Assembly (NCBI GenBank): GCA_024644945.1
Contig: JAHEGU010000002.1
Location: 62,001-126,000 of the forward strand
Direction of reading: 5' to 3'
Origin: Gammaproteobacteria bacterium
Lineage (GTDB): Bacteria; Pseudomonadota; Gammaproteobacteria; Arenicellales; Poriferihabitantaceae
DNA length: 64,000 nt
Shown here piece by piece: positions 27,689-36,798 of this stretch. The position numbers and the translations under genes are program-made. Below the pieces are notes generated by a model. The model had not been told where the DNA came from. It ran no database searches and saw nothing but the letters and a program-made list of their open reading frames with translations. Numbering within the stretch: position 1 is the first letter of the stretch; each line of letters begins with the position of its first letter.

Positions 27689-28164
27689 TTCACCTGCTCC
27701 AGTTTGGAGACGCGTTGGTCCATTTCTCCATCCTGCAACTCCACGACCGCTTCTTCGACGATCGCATGCACCAAAACCCCATCGTCTTTAAAGTCAAAGG
27801 ATACTGTTCCCGGTGTGAGGGTAATGGAATTTGCATATATGGTCTTTCCGAGTTTGGATTTTTGCGACATCGGAAGACGTTTAACGGTTGGACTGATCGG
27901 ATAATCCTTTGGAAACCAGATATTTTTAACCACTGCAATATTTGCTTTGTATACTTCTACTAAAAGCCAGCGCAGATAGGCAGGAAAGCGTAGAATCAGA
28001 GACCAATCCGAGAACAATCGATACTGGCGCCTGATTCTCCAGGAAATATACAGGGACAATAAGGTCGATACCAATCCCAGAAGCAACAGAAGAGTGTTGC
28101 TCCAAAATCCGGATAAAAGCAGCCAGAAGCAGCTTAACCCAATGCCAAGCTGAATTAGGTACAT
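27685..28164 (-). CDS. mrpE: Mrp-type cation/proton antiporter subunit E
   Basis: A 159-residue protein with two N-terminal membrane segments and a cytoplasmic domain. The family blocks are 'FPAYLRWLLVEVYKANIAVVKNIW' and 'YANSITLTPGTVSFDFKDDGVLVHAIVEE'. MrpE is the first gene of the operon. The 217-base upstream region is shared with the divergent gene at 28382 and contains two palindromic repeats that may be operators. Confidence 0.92.
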   Translation of the reverse strand: MYLIQLGIGLSCFWLLLSGFWSNTLLLLLGLVSTLLSLYISWRIRRQYRLFSDWSLILRFPAYLRWLLVEVYKANIAVVKNIWFPKDYPISPTVKRLPMSQKSKLGKTIYANSITLTPGTVSFDFKDDGVLVHAIVEEAVVELQDGEMDQRVSKLEQVK

Positions 28165-28198
28165 CTCCTCAATGTGGTGCTGTAGTTAAATTTATGTT

Positions 28199-28215
28199 TG
28201 GTATATTGTATACCA
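28199..28215. promoter_or_regulatory. Perfect palindrome TGGTATA-TTG-TATACCA (candidate operator)
   Basis: A 7-3-7 perfect inverted repeat 35 bases upstream of the mrpE start. The half-site TGGTA is seen again in a second inverted repeat 15 bases away. Sites of the TTGGTATACCAA type are typical of several GntR- and MarR-family repressors, but no regulator gene is adjacent, so the binding protein is unknown. Confidence 0.5.
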
Positions 28216-28229
28216 GAAGTATAGGAAAC

Positions 28230-28250
28230 TTGGTAGTCCAATGTTACCAA
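28230..28250. promoter_or_regulatory. Second inverted repeat TTGGTA-N9-TACCAA
   Basis: A six-base inverted repeat that reuses the TGGTA/TACCA half-sites of the neighbouring 28199-28215 palindrome. The two together give four half-sites in 52 bases between mrpE and the divergent gene at 28382, as expected for a cooperative operator. Confidence 0.42.
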
Positions 28251-28381
28251 CTGCGATCGGATCAATAAAAGCCAATAAATCCCCGGTGTCTTCGAATTAG
28301 CGCTGACAGCATTATTAATTCAATGAAAAAATTAAATATAGTCGGGATTAAACTTTTCATTCAAAAAATGTCTATCCTTTG

Positions 28382-29335
28382 ATGGCAAGAAGATTAAGTC
28401 AGTTCCTGGTTCTGTTAGTAGGATTTTCATGGTGGCCGATGTCTTGCTGGGCTGCCACTGGAGAAAACGACCTGAGTGAAACTATGCGACGAAACTACAT
28501 CGAGTTTGTCGCGGCTGAGGCAGATGAGAGCAATCCTTTGCCATTTTTGCTTGAGTCGGTTAACGACGCCAGTAATTCATGGGCAAGTATTCGATACTTT
28601 CTTGATTCTGTTTCATTGGATACCTTTATCGCGCGACTTAAACAACCCCGTGAGTGGTGTGAATTCATTCCTCTGCATCTTAATATTAAGGCTTGTAGCT
28701 ATCAGGAATTAGGAGACAGAAGTATTTTAAGCTTTTATGTCGGGATCAAGGGTTATGTAACTCCGGACAATGCGCATCTTCTGAAATTAGACTTTCAGTC
28801 AAAAACGAAGGGAGATGTGTTCGTTGTAAATTTATTTGCTAAGGATGGTCCGCTCGACAGTTCTGATATCGATTTTGATATCAGAGCGATCAGCGTTGAG
28901 GACCAAAACCGACAGGGAATATACCTTGAGTTTGACTTGTCGAGTGTGCCCGGTTTGGCATCAAGTTTGGCCCGTCTTTACCTCGCTACGGTTGCCCGCA
29001 ATAAGATCGGGTTCTCTATAGAAGGAAAGACCTGGTCTGGAAAACCTAAGTTCGTGGGCGGACAACGTGGGGCAACTGAACGTAATCTTGTGCGCTATCT
29101 GCTCTCGATCGAAACATATTTCGCCACCCTGGGCATGCCCGCTGAGAAACAATTTAAACAGCGTGTCGAGCACTGGTATGATTCCACCGATAGGTTTCGA
29201 GAGCAGTTGTATGAACTGGAGAAGGAAGATTACATCTCAAACAAATATCGAGAACGGCAAAATCAGGAAATCCTGCAACAGGCCATATTCAATAAAGTAG
29301 AACCTGTCTATGTTCCAGAAGACCGCTTAAAATAG
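28382..29335 (+). CDS. Exported protein of unknown function
   Basis: A 317-residue protein with a signal peptide (cleavage expected after 'SCWA'). The ORF track starts at a TTG one codon upstream; the ATG at 28382 gives a standard n-region 'MARRLSQ'. The mature part has two conserved-looking cysteines ('EWCEF' and 'IKACSY') and a central stretch of alternating beta-type sequence, and it ends in a charged helical tail with 'YISNKYRERQNQEILQQ'. I recognise no catalytic motif and no known family. It is divergent from the Mrp operon and shares the operator-like palindromes with it, so the two may be co-regulated. Confidence 0.6.
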   Translation: MARRLSQFLVLLVGFSWWPMSCWAATGENDLSETMRRNYIEFVAAEADESNPLPFLLESVNDASNSWASIRYFLDSVSLDTFIARLKQPREWCEFIPLHLNIKACSYQELGDRSILSFYVGIKGYVTPDNAHLLKLDFQSKTKGDVFVVNLFAKDGPLDSSDIDFDIRAISVEDQNRQGIYLEFDLSSVPGLASSLARLYLATVARNKIGFSIEGKTWSGKPKFVGGQRGATERNLVRYLLSIETYFATLGMPAEKQFKQRVEHWYDSTDRFREQLYELEKEDYISNKYRERQNQEILQQAIFNKVEPVYVPEDRLK

Positions 29336-29364
29336 ACGTTAGGGGCAGAGATATCAGGATATTT

Positions 29365-30375
29365 TTAGTTTATTTGAGCAGCCAGTTCATACAAACAATC
29401 CCCCCTCTGGGTGATTGCAGGCACTCGTTTGCAGATCACGGTTGCCTGTATATCGAAATAGACCGCGTGCGGCGCCTCCATGGGTGTGTCGGGGTGGTGG
29501 ATCCATCCGGCTAATTGCCCTTCAGTTACTTCGGCGCCTATTTCTACTGTGGCTTCGAATAGACCGTTGTATCGGCTATACACATAGTAGTCCTGCGAAG
29601 GTACTTCAAGAAACCGTGTCTCTTGCATCGGGCGTTTTAGTCTTAACGAGTCTTCAGATACAGCCCCAAGGTGACCCAGATAGGCGCTCAAACCTTTTTC
29701 CAGTTGTTTTAATGCGCCAGTATCGACGGTACCAGCGCCAGCGATTTCCGCGGTTATGGCTATCGTCTTTTGTCTCTCTGCAGCAGACGAAGAATAGGAG
29801 CCGTCTGGAGAAGCAGGGAAAAGTATCGCATGGCTAAAACCGAATGATGACAAGATCGCGAGATTTCGTTGCTGTTGCTCGGGATCACTATGTCGAGTCA
29901 TCAACAGTGTCGGCTGATATATCAATGAGCTGCCGCCGGAATGAATATCCAGCAAAAAATCTGCTCTGGTAAGTAACCTAGACTCGATATAGTGCGCAAT
30001 CATTTCTGTCGGTGTCCCAACAGGGTTGCCGGGGAAACTTCGGTTTAAGTTACCTTGATCAAGAGGTGAGGTGCGAAGCCCGGCTTTAGCAGCTGGGTAG
30101 TTAGCCATTGGCAAGATGATCAATTGGCCGGTGAGGCTGGATTCATTGGTGTTGCGGGCGAGATTGTTAAGAGCGATCTGGCCCTCATATTCATCGCCAT
30201 GATTGCCCGCCATTAATAGCACAACGGGCCCGTTCCCATTCTTAATCGATATCACCGGGATGGGAATCCATCCGTATGCAGACCGATGAACCGAGTGCGG
30301 CAGCCTCAGATAGCCGTGATGTTTGCCGTCAAGATCGAAATCGACTTCGCTAGTGAGCTGGGATTTTCCTTGCAT
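29365..30375 (-). CDS. AstE/AspA-family zinc deacylase, DoeB-like
   Basis: A 336-residue enzyme of the succinylglutamate desuccinylase/aspartoacylase family. Zinc ligands are seen as His and Glu in 'GNHGDEYEG' and the second His in 'LDIHSGG'; the catalytic Glu is likely in 'AITAEIAGAGT'. 'SPLDQGNLNRSFPG' is the substrate loop. The N-terminus and these blocks resemble DoeB, the deacetylase of N2-acetyl-2,4-diaminobutyrate in ectoine breakdown. No other ectoine genes are in this window, so the substrate could be another N-acyl amino acid. The gene stands alone, convergent with the unknown exported protein and divergent from ygiQ. Confidence 0.78.
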   Translation of the reverse strand: MQGKSQLTSEVDFDLDGKHHGYLRLPHSVHRSAYGWIPIPVISIKNGNGPVVLLMAGNHGDEYEGQIALNNLARNTNESSLTGQLIILPMANYPAAKAGLRTSPLDQGNLNRSFPGNPVGTPTEMIAHYIESRLLTRADFLLDIHSGGSSLIYQPTLLMTRHSDPEQQQRNLAILSSFGFSHAILFPASPDGSYSSSAAERQKTIAITAEIAGAGTVDTGALKQLEKGLSAYLGHLGAVSEDSLRLKRPMQETRFLEVPSQDYYVYSRYNGLFEATVEIGAEVTEGQLAGWIHHPDTPMEAPHAVYFDIQATVICKRVPAITQRGDCLYELAAQIN

Positions 30376-30481
30376 TGCGGTTTAAAGTGAGAAGGAGACG
30401 ATATAATAACCTTTTAAAAAATATCCCGTGTTACTGATCTGCCTAAAGTGATCCGTTGTTAAATTTTGTCGGGTGAATCCC

Positions 30482-32719
30482 ATGCCTATTGCAATTAAAT
30501 CCAGGTCTTTTCCACTTAACCAGTACACACCCTACTGGGCTGAGTGTTTCGGCGTAGCGCCAATGCTGCCGATGTCTCGTGATGAAATGGATAAGCTTGG
30601 CTGGGACAGTTGTGATGTGATTGTCGTTACCGGCGATGCATATGTGGACCATCCCAGTTTCGGGATGGCAATTATTGGTCGCTTGCTTGAAGCCCAGGGA
30701 TTTAGAGTTGGCATTATCAGCCAGCCGGAGTGGGATAGCGCAGCACCGTTTAAGGTGCTCGGTAGACCCAATCTGTTTTTTGGCGTCACTGCCGGGAATA
30801 TGGATTCGATGATTAATCGTTATACCGCAGACCGAAAAATCAGATCGGATGACGCATACACCGCTAATGATATCGGTGGTAAACGACCGGATCGAAGTTC
30901 GCTGGTATATGCCCAGCGTTGTCGCGAGGCGTATCCCGACGCATCAATTATTCTGGGTGGAATCGAGGCATCTCTGCGCAGGGTGTCGCACTATGATTAC
31001 TGGCAGGACAAGGTCCGACGTTCAATTCTTGCCGATGCTAAAGCAGATTTGCTGGTATATGGCAATGGCGAGCGCGCAATTGTAGAGATTGCTCATCGAC
31101 TAGGGAGCGGTGAGGAAATACAACAGATACAGGACGTGCGCGGGACAGCATTTATGTTGAAAGATATTCCCGGAGACTGGCAAGTAATTGATTCAAGCAA
31201 TGTGGATAAACCGGGCCGGATGGAGCGACAGGTCAATCCTTATGAATTTTCGGATCGGGGCAAGAGCGACCGGATGGACACCAAATCACCAGCGAAGGAA
31301 TCCGGTATTAAAGTCCAACTTGAACCTAAACAGCAGCGCGTTCAGAGACTGCTTGAAGCCCGATTGAAAACGGTAATCCGCTTACCCTCATTTGAGGTGG
31401 TTTCACGTGATCCAGTAATGTACGCACATGCCAGTAGAGTATTGCACCTGGAGACCAATCCCGGTAACGCTCGTGCGCTGGTACAAAACCAAGGTGGACG
31501 TAAAATATGGTTGAATCCTCCGCCACTTCCCCTAAGCACGGAGGAGATGGATTATGTCTTTGGTTTGGAATACGCCCGAATTCCACACCCAAGTTACGAC
31601 GGTGCTCGGATTCCCGCTTATGAAATGATTCGTTTTTCGGTCAATATTATGCGGGGCTGTTTTGGTGGCTGTACGTTTTGTTCAATAACCGAGCATGAAG
31701 GTCGTATTATCCAGAGTCGATCTGAGGATTCAATTATTCAGGAACTTGAGGATATTCGTGACAAGGTACCTGGGTTTACTGGCGTTATATCGGATCTTGG
31801 TGGGCCTACCGCCAATATGTATCGGATTGCATGTAAATCGCGAGAGATAGAATCTGCATGTCGCCGACCTTCATGTGTTTATCCGGGCATCTGTGAAAAC
31901 CTCGATACCGATCACTCGCCTCTAATCAAGTTGTATCGACGTGCGAGGGAAGTAAGAGGAATCAAAAAGGTGTTGATAGGCAGTGGTTTGCGTTATGACC
32001 TGGCCGTGGAGTCTCCAGAGTATGTGAAAGAGCTGGTGACCCATCATGTTGGGGGTTATCTAAAAATTGCGCCGGAGCACACGGAAGATGGCCCGCTCGA
32101 AAAAATGATGAAGCCAGGTATGGGAAGTTACGATCGCTTTAAAAAAATGTTTGATCACTATTCACGAGAAGCAGGGAAGAAACAGTATTTGATTCCTTAC
32201 TTCATTGCGGCTCACCCGGGAACTACGGATGAAGATATGATGAATCTTGCCGTTTGGCTCAAAGCCAATGGATTTCGAGCAGATCAGGTGCAAAATTTTT
32301 ATCCCTCGCCGATGGCCACCGCAACAGCGATGTATCATAGCGGGCGAAATCCGCTGAAGAGAGTTTCGCGAAACGGTGTTAACATTCCCGTCGCTAAAGG
32401 GAGCAAGCAACGTAGATTGCATAAGGCTTTCCTGCGATACCATGATCCTGACAACTGGCCTATACTTCGTGCCGCGCTTAAAAAAATGGGTCGCAAAGAT
32501 CTAATTGGCAACAGTAAACACCATCTTATTCCATTGTGGCAACCGGCGAGCGAATCGGGTTATCGGAGTCCAAGACGCAAAAACAGTAATGATGGCGTAT
32601 CCTCAAGATCAGACAAAAACCATGTAAAAAGTGGCCGCCGTGGTGAAACTAGAAGTCCAGCCCGGCGACGAAGTATCCTGACACAGCATACGGGATTGCC
32701 ACCAAGAAAATCGTATTAA
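30482..32719 (+). CDS. ygiQ: YgiQ-family radical SAM protein
   Basis: A radical S-adenosylmethionine protein of about 745 residues. The 4Fe-4S cluster ligands are in '[13 protein letters not shown]' (CxxxCxxC). An N-terminal YgiQ-specific domain precedes it ('[17 protein letters not shown]'), and the region after the TIM barrel has '[19 protein letters not shown]' and a basic, low-complexity tail. The reaction catalysed by YgiQ is not known. The ORF track uses a GTG at 30473; an ATG three codons later (30482) is as likely, and I chose it. Its neighbour downstream is the interrupted cyclotransferase-like gene. Confidence 0.92.
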   Translation: MPIAIKSRSFPLNQYTPYWAECFGVAPMLPMSRDEMDKLGWDSCDVIVVTGDAYVDHPSFGMAIIGRLLEAQGFRVGIISQPEWDSAAPFKVLGRPNLFFGVTAGNMDSMINRYTADRKIRSDDAYTANDIGGKRPDRSSLVYAQRCREAYPDASIILGGIEASLRRVSHYDYWQDKVRRSILADAKADLLVYGNGERAIVEIAHRLGSGEEIQQIQDVRGTAFMLKDIPGDWQVIDSSNVDKPGRMERQVNPYEFSDRGKSDRMDTKSPAKESGIKVQLEPKQQRVQRLLEARLKTVIRLPSFEVVSRDPVMYAHASRVLHLETNPGNARALVQNQGGRKIWLNPPPLPLSTEEMDYVFGLEYARIPHPSYDGARIPAYEMIRFSVNIMRGCFGGCTFCSITEHEGRIIQSRSEDSIIQELEDIRDKVPGFTGVISDLGGPTANMYRIACKSREIESACRRPSCVYPGICENLDTDHSPLIKLYRRAREVRGIKKVLIGSGLRYDLAVESPEYVKELVTHHVGGYLKIAPEHTEDGPLEKMMKPGMGSYDRFKKMFDHYSREAGKKQYLIPYFIAAHPGTTDEDMMNLAVWLKANGFRADQVQNFYPSPMATATAMYHSGRNPLKRVSRNGVNIPVAKGSKQRRLHKAFLRYHDPDNWPILRAALKKMGRKDLIGNSKHHLIPLWQPASESGYRSPRRKNSNDGVSSRSDKNHVKSGRRGETRSPARRRSILTQHTGLPPRKSY

Positions 32720-32781
32720 ACTGATGCAGTGATCCAACGTATTGACTAAAATCGGCTTCGATTTAACTTCACCGATTACTG

Positions 32782-33258
32782 ATGATTCTTCCGCTGTTCT
32801 GCTTTAGATCTCTGATGGACGAGGATGTATTAACCTGTGTCCTTGGCGAATGCCCTGCCTCCCGAATAGTGATCGCGCCAGCGACGTTCGCGGGTTAACG
32901 GAAGACACGTTTGCCCCATGAAACCTATCCAATGCTAGTGCCTCAAGCAGATAGTATTGTCGAAGGTGTGCTGCTGCACGGACTAAACAAAAAGGATTTG
33001 GATAGAATTGTGCTCTTCGAAGGGGAAGAGTATGAACTTTCACCCTGTCAGGTAACATTATCCGATAAAACTTGTGCTGAAGCGCTATTTTTTAATGAGA
33101 GTATTATGCCGCTAGCCGAGACTGACGTGTGGGACTATAGGCTGTGGGCCGAACAACACAAGGACTATATGCTTCGCCAGTCGAGTGTTTATGTGTCTTT
33201 ATGTGGAAAAATCAGTGCCGCCGAGGCTGACGTGCACTGGCAGACTTATGTTGAGTAA
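32782..33258 (+). pseudogene. Gamma-glutamylcyclotransferase-like (AIG2-like) gene with one in-frame stop
   Basis: The ORF track lists only 32911-33258 from a TTG. The same frame reads back from 32896 to the ATG at 32782 and gives 'LFCFRSLMDEDVLTCVLG', which is the N-terminal strand and 'FVYGTLM' block of the AIG2/GGCT family. After 'ATFAG' a TAA at 32896-32898 interrupts the frame, then 'RKTRLPHETYPMLVPQADS' continues exactly as in family members ('GYRR...YPALVP'). A single T-to-A change in a TAT Tyr codon would make this stop. The glycine of the YGTL loop is also Arg here. The gene is therefore probably decaying; sequencing error or readthrough are alternatives. Family members cleave gamma-glutamyl amines or dipeptides. 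Confidence 0.7.
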
Positions 33259-33275
33259 CGAATTGAGAATTCTTC

Positions 33276-34637
33276 ATGGTGTCTTCTAAGCATCTTGCTG
33301 GATTTTGTTCCAGATTAAAGTTTGAAGATATTCCACGGCACGTGGTGGAGCGAACCCTTGAGTTGATGTTGGATTGGGCCGGATCGTGCTTGGCTGGATC
33401 AAATTCCCGGCAGGCCCTGATCATGAGAGGCTTCGCTGATGAAATGGGCCCCGGAGAGGGCGCCAGCACTATCCTTGGTAGTGAGAAAAATACTTCCCCG
33501 TTTTTTGCTGCGTTGGTAAATGCGGCAGCGTCTCATGTTGTGGAGCAAGATGATTTGCATAACAGCTCAGTGTTTCACCCCGCTACGGTGGTGTTTCCGC
33601 CCGCCATAGCGGTCGCAGAGCACGAGAGCGCCGGAGGGCGAGATTTGATTGCGGCTTCAGTTGCGGGCTACGAGGCGGGAATTCGTATTGGTGAATTTCT
33701 TGGGCGCAGTCACTATCGGATTTTCCACACCACTGCTACCGCCGGGACTCTCGCAGCGGCGATGGCATCGTCGAATATACTGCGACTCGACGCCCAAGAA
33801 ACATTGCATGCTCTTGGTTCTGCAGGTACCCAGGCGGCTGGCCTTTGGGAGTTTCTGCGTGATGCCGCGGACTCAAAACAGTTGCATACCGCTAAGGCTT
33901 CCGCCGATGGCTTGCTTTCTGCTTACACTGCACGATCAGGCCTGTCCGGCGCGAGTCGGATTCTCGAGGGAGAGCAGGGCTTAGGTGCAGGCCTAATGGC
34001 AGAGAGCAGCCCTGATACCCTGATACAAGGGCTCGGTGACAGGTGGGCTCTACTGGAAACCTCTTTCAAATACCATGCCTCTTGCCGACACACTCATCCT
34101 GCGGCAGACGCGATGCTAAAAATCATGGATGCCCATAATCCAGATTTAAATGCGATTGAAGCTGTGCAGGTACATGTTTATCAGGCTGCATATGATGTAC
34201 TAGGTGCAGTCAATCGACCAACTACGGTTCACCAGTCGAAATTTTCTATGGGATTTGTACTTGCATTGATTGCTCGAGAGCGCAGAGCAGGTGTCAGCGA
34301 GTTCAGTGATACTGCTCTGTCTGACCCCGATCTACTCTCGCTGCACGATAAAGTCAGCATGATAGTCGATCCGGAAATCGAGGCGGTTTACCCAAAAAAA
34401 TGGTGTGCCAGAGTGGAGGTCGCTATGAACACGGGTGAACGATTCAGTCAGTTTGTGGACACACCCCTGGGAGATCCCGAAAATACTCTCAGCAGGGAGC
34501 AGCTTGAGGAAAAAGCCTACCGGCTTGTTGAGCATTTTAGTGTATGCACTCAGTATGAGATGGAGGGACTGATTGATCGCATATGGAATCTGCCTTCGGT
34601 TGACCAGATAAATGGGATTTTCCGGATTAACCGGTAA
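33276..34637 (+). CDS. MmgE/PrpD family protein
   Basis: A 453-residue member of the MmgE/PrpD family, which includes 2-methylcitrate dehydratase PrpD, cis-aconitate decarboxylase and iminodisuccinate epimerase. Recognisable blocks are 'LMLDWAGSCLAGS', 'AASHVVEQDDLHNSSVFHPATVV', 'FHTTATAGTLAAAMA' and 'YHASCRHTHPAADAML'. The absence of prpB or prpC nearby argues against the methylcitrate cycle; the substrate is unknown. It starts 17 bases after the broken cyclotransferase-like gene and may have been cotranscribed with it. Confidence 0.88.
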   Translation: MVSSKHLAGFCSRLKFEDIPRHVVERTLELMLDWAGSCLAGSNSRQALIMRGFADEMGPGEGASTILGSEKNTSPFFAALVNAAASHVVEQDDLHNSSVFHPATVVFPPAIAVAEHESAGGRDLIAASVAGYEAGIRIGEFLGRSHYRIFHTTATAGTLAAAMASSNILRLDAQETLHALGSAGTQAAGLWEFLRDAADSKQLHTAKASADGLLSAYTARSGLSGASRILEGEQGLGAGLMAESSPDTLIQGLGDRWALLETSFKYHASCRHTHPAADAMLKIMDAHNPDLNAIEAVQVHVYQAAYDVLGAVNRPTTVHQSKFSMGFVLALIARERRAGVSEFSDTALSDPDLLSLHDKVSMIVDPEIEAVYPKKWCARVEVAMNTGERFSQFVDTPLGDPENTLSREQLEEKAYRLVEHFSVCTQYEMEGLIDRIWNLPSVDQINGIFRINR

Positions 34638-34697
34638 GGCTAAGGTTCTAATAATTTTTCCTTTGCAATACAGAATCAATCTTTGAAGGCAAACCGG

Positions 34698-36785
34698 TTA
34701 CTCCTCAACTATATTGGATGCAGGCGCTTCAGCCTGTTTGAAAGCCGTTTTGTGGCCACGCGAGGCTCGAAATCTTCTCACCAATTTTCTGAATCGATTC
34801 AGCTCCTCTTTCCCTGGATCACCGACTATTGCGTAGCGCAGTGCAATATATTCCTGAGTAATTAGCAGCACTTCCCTCTGCAGCCCGGGCAGGCGCGCGG
34901 ATACTCGATGTGCAAAATCCAGGGGGCCTTCATTGTTGCGTCTCGTCAATCCGCGCCGTTTCAGTTTGCCGCAGAAACCAAGATAAATTCGGTCAAGTGG
35001 ATCCGGGTGCACCTGATCTCGCCTGAACAGAATAAAGCTGAACAGGGATAGCAAACCAAGCGCGCTTATAAAAGCGCCAATCGACACTAACTTAGCATCA
35101 AGCTGTCCAAGGCCCATAGAACGCAACAACTGCCGCTGGCGTGACCCGTCAAACGCAACGAACCATCTATTCCATTTTGCCTTGATGGCATCTTTCAACC
35201 ATACCAGCTCGATACCGAGTCGACGTAACCCCTGAAAATCGCGGGCAGAAAATAACACGACGCGGTCGGCGTTGAGGCTGGTGTCGAAGTCTATCGGATA
35301 CTCGATTCTCTCGGGCGCAATGACGGCAGTTGGATCAACTCTTGTCCATCCAGCTTCTGAATCCCAGATTTCTGTCCAGGCGTGCGCATCAGATTGGCGA
35401 ACAACGATCTGATTGCTTCTCGGATTATATTCGCCGCCAAGATAACCCACCACGATTCTTGCCGGAATGCCGGCGCTGCGCATGATGGTGGCAAAGCTAC
35501 TGGCATAATGACCACAAAAACCGCGCCGGCTTTCGAAAAGGAATTCATCGACCGGCGCATTACTTTCAAGTAACGGTGGTTGTAATGTGTAGCTAAATTC
35601 GTTCTGGTTAAAATGTTTAAGCATGCGCCGCGCTATATCCCTTGGAGACTTTGCGTCGCGAGTAATTTCCTCAATCAAGCCGTCCAACCTCGGTGTGAAA
35701 ACCGTTCCCCCTAAATTCAAAGACTGCCATCTGGCGATATCAGATAATGGCTCTTTTATTGAGGTGTTATTTGACACAATTTCATATCTGAAAGGGCGTT
35801 CAATTGGCCGAGATAGGTAAAGGTGGTGGTCTGCGTCTAACTGAGCATCACCAGGGATCGAAATTGGATAATCAAGTGAATACAGCCAGTTTTGATTGGT
35901 GGGCTCGAGTTCAATTTCGTAACGATAAATCTGGTTCTGTAAATCAGCAACTGTCGGGCTGGCACGAAGGAATGGCGCAAACCTGCCGCGAGTCCATTGT
36001 CTGCCATCCGTTACCCACAATACTCCACCACGCCAGTAGCGTTCGGATGGTGGAGGAATCTGCTGGCCAAGAAAAGTTGCGGTAAAGGCAACTTCTCTGG
36101 ATTGAATCAGATTGCTGATAGTTCCCATATTTAACTTGTCACTTAGACCAGTTACTGCGGTATCCGCATCGGTTTCAAAAAGAAAAACTGACCCGGATAG
36201 CCTTGGGAACAGATAAAAGAGTATGAAAACAAATGGCACAGCCTGGATCAGCATTTTCCCGATCAGCTTGAGGTCTGAAAACGAATATCGACCTGGGTCC
36301 GCGTGTTCAATTTGTGCCATTAACCAGGTAAGCGCTACGACCAGTCCCAGCAAAGGAACCGCCCAGGAGATTCCGTCGGCATATAAAAAGTGTGTGATGA
36401 TCACAAAATATCCCAGTAGCAGAACGATCCGAATATCTCGCACAGTGTTGATCTCTACGCATTTCAACCCCACCAACACGAGCAGGAATGCCACTCCTGG
36501 ATCTCTACCGATAGGTGCCCCATACAACCAAGCTGAAACCGAAAAGCCAACTATTGCAAACAGGTAAATGATCCAACGATTTCTGGGGAGCCCGTTTCTG
36601 CGCGTTGCTAACATTCTCCACAATGCAAGCGCAAGAAAGATGGCAATAACTTCAAAACGCAGATGGTTAATATGTGGAAGAACGGCTAGGATCAGAAAAC
36701 CAATGGCGAGCATCAGCAATCTCGTTCCACTCGGCATATTTTCGACATACGATGGTTCGGTCTTTGCTCGCAATCGCTTAATCAC
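34698..36785 (-). CDS. tgpA: TgpA-type membrane transglutaminase-like protein
   Basis: A 695-residue protein with an N-terminal block of six to seven membrane segments (DUF3488, about residues 20-200), a periplasmic transglutaminase-like domain, a further membrane segment near 560 and a cytoplasmic C-terminal DUF4129-type domain. The Cys-His-Asp triad is visible: Cys in 'RRGFCGHYASSF' (about 421), His in 'SDAHAWTEIW' (about 465) and Asp in 'RVDPTAV' (about 478). TgpA of Pseudomonas aeruginosa is essential and its transglutaminase domain is active in the periplasm, substrate unknown. It is the last gene of the MoxR-DUF58-TgpA operon, 13 bases after the DUF58 gene. Confidence 0.9.
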   Translation of the reverse strand: MIKRLRAKTEPSYVENMPSGTRLLMLAIGFLILAVLPHINHLRFEVIAIFLALALWRMLATRRNGLPRNRWIIYLFAIVGFSVSAWLYGAPIGRDPGVAFLLVLVGLKCVEINTVRDIRIVLLLGYFVIITHFLYADGISWAVPLLGLVVALTWLMAQIEHADPGRYSFSDLKLIGKMLIQAVPFVFILFYLFPRLSGSVFLFETDADTAVTGLSDKLNMGTISNLIQSREVAFTATFLGQQIPPPSERYWRGGVLWVTDGRQWTRGRFAPFLRASPTVADLQNQIYRYEIELEPTNQNWLYSLDYPISIPGDAQLDADHHLYLSRPIERPFRYEIVSNNTSIKEPLSDIARWQSLNLGGTVFTPRLDGLIEEITRDAKSPRDIARRMLKHFNQNEFSYTLQPPLLESNAPVDEFLFESRRGFCGHYASSFATIMRSAGIPARIVVGYLGGEYNPRSNQIVVRQSDAHAWTEIWDSEAGWTRVDPTAVIAPERIEYPIDFDTSLNADRVVLFSARDFQGLRRLGIELVWLKDAIKAKWNRWFVAFDGSRQRQLLRSMGLGQLDAKLVSIGAFISALGLLSLFSFILFRRDQVHPDPLDRIYLGFCGKLKRRGLTRRNNEGPLDFAHRVSARLPGLQREVLLITQEYIALRYAIVGDPGKEELNRFRKLVRRFRASRGHKTAFKQAEAPASNIVEE

Positions 36786-36798
36786 AATCTAGACCGCG

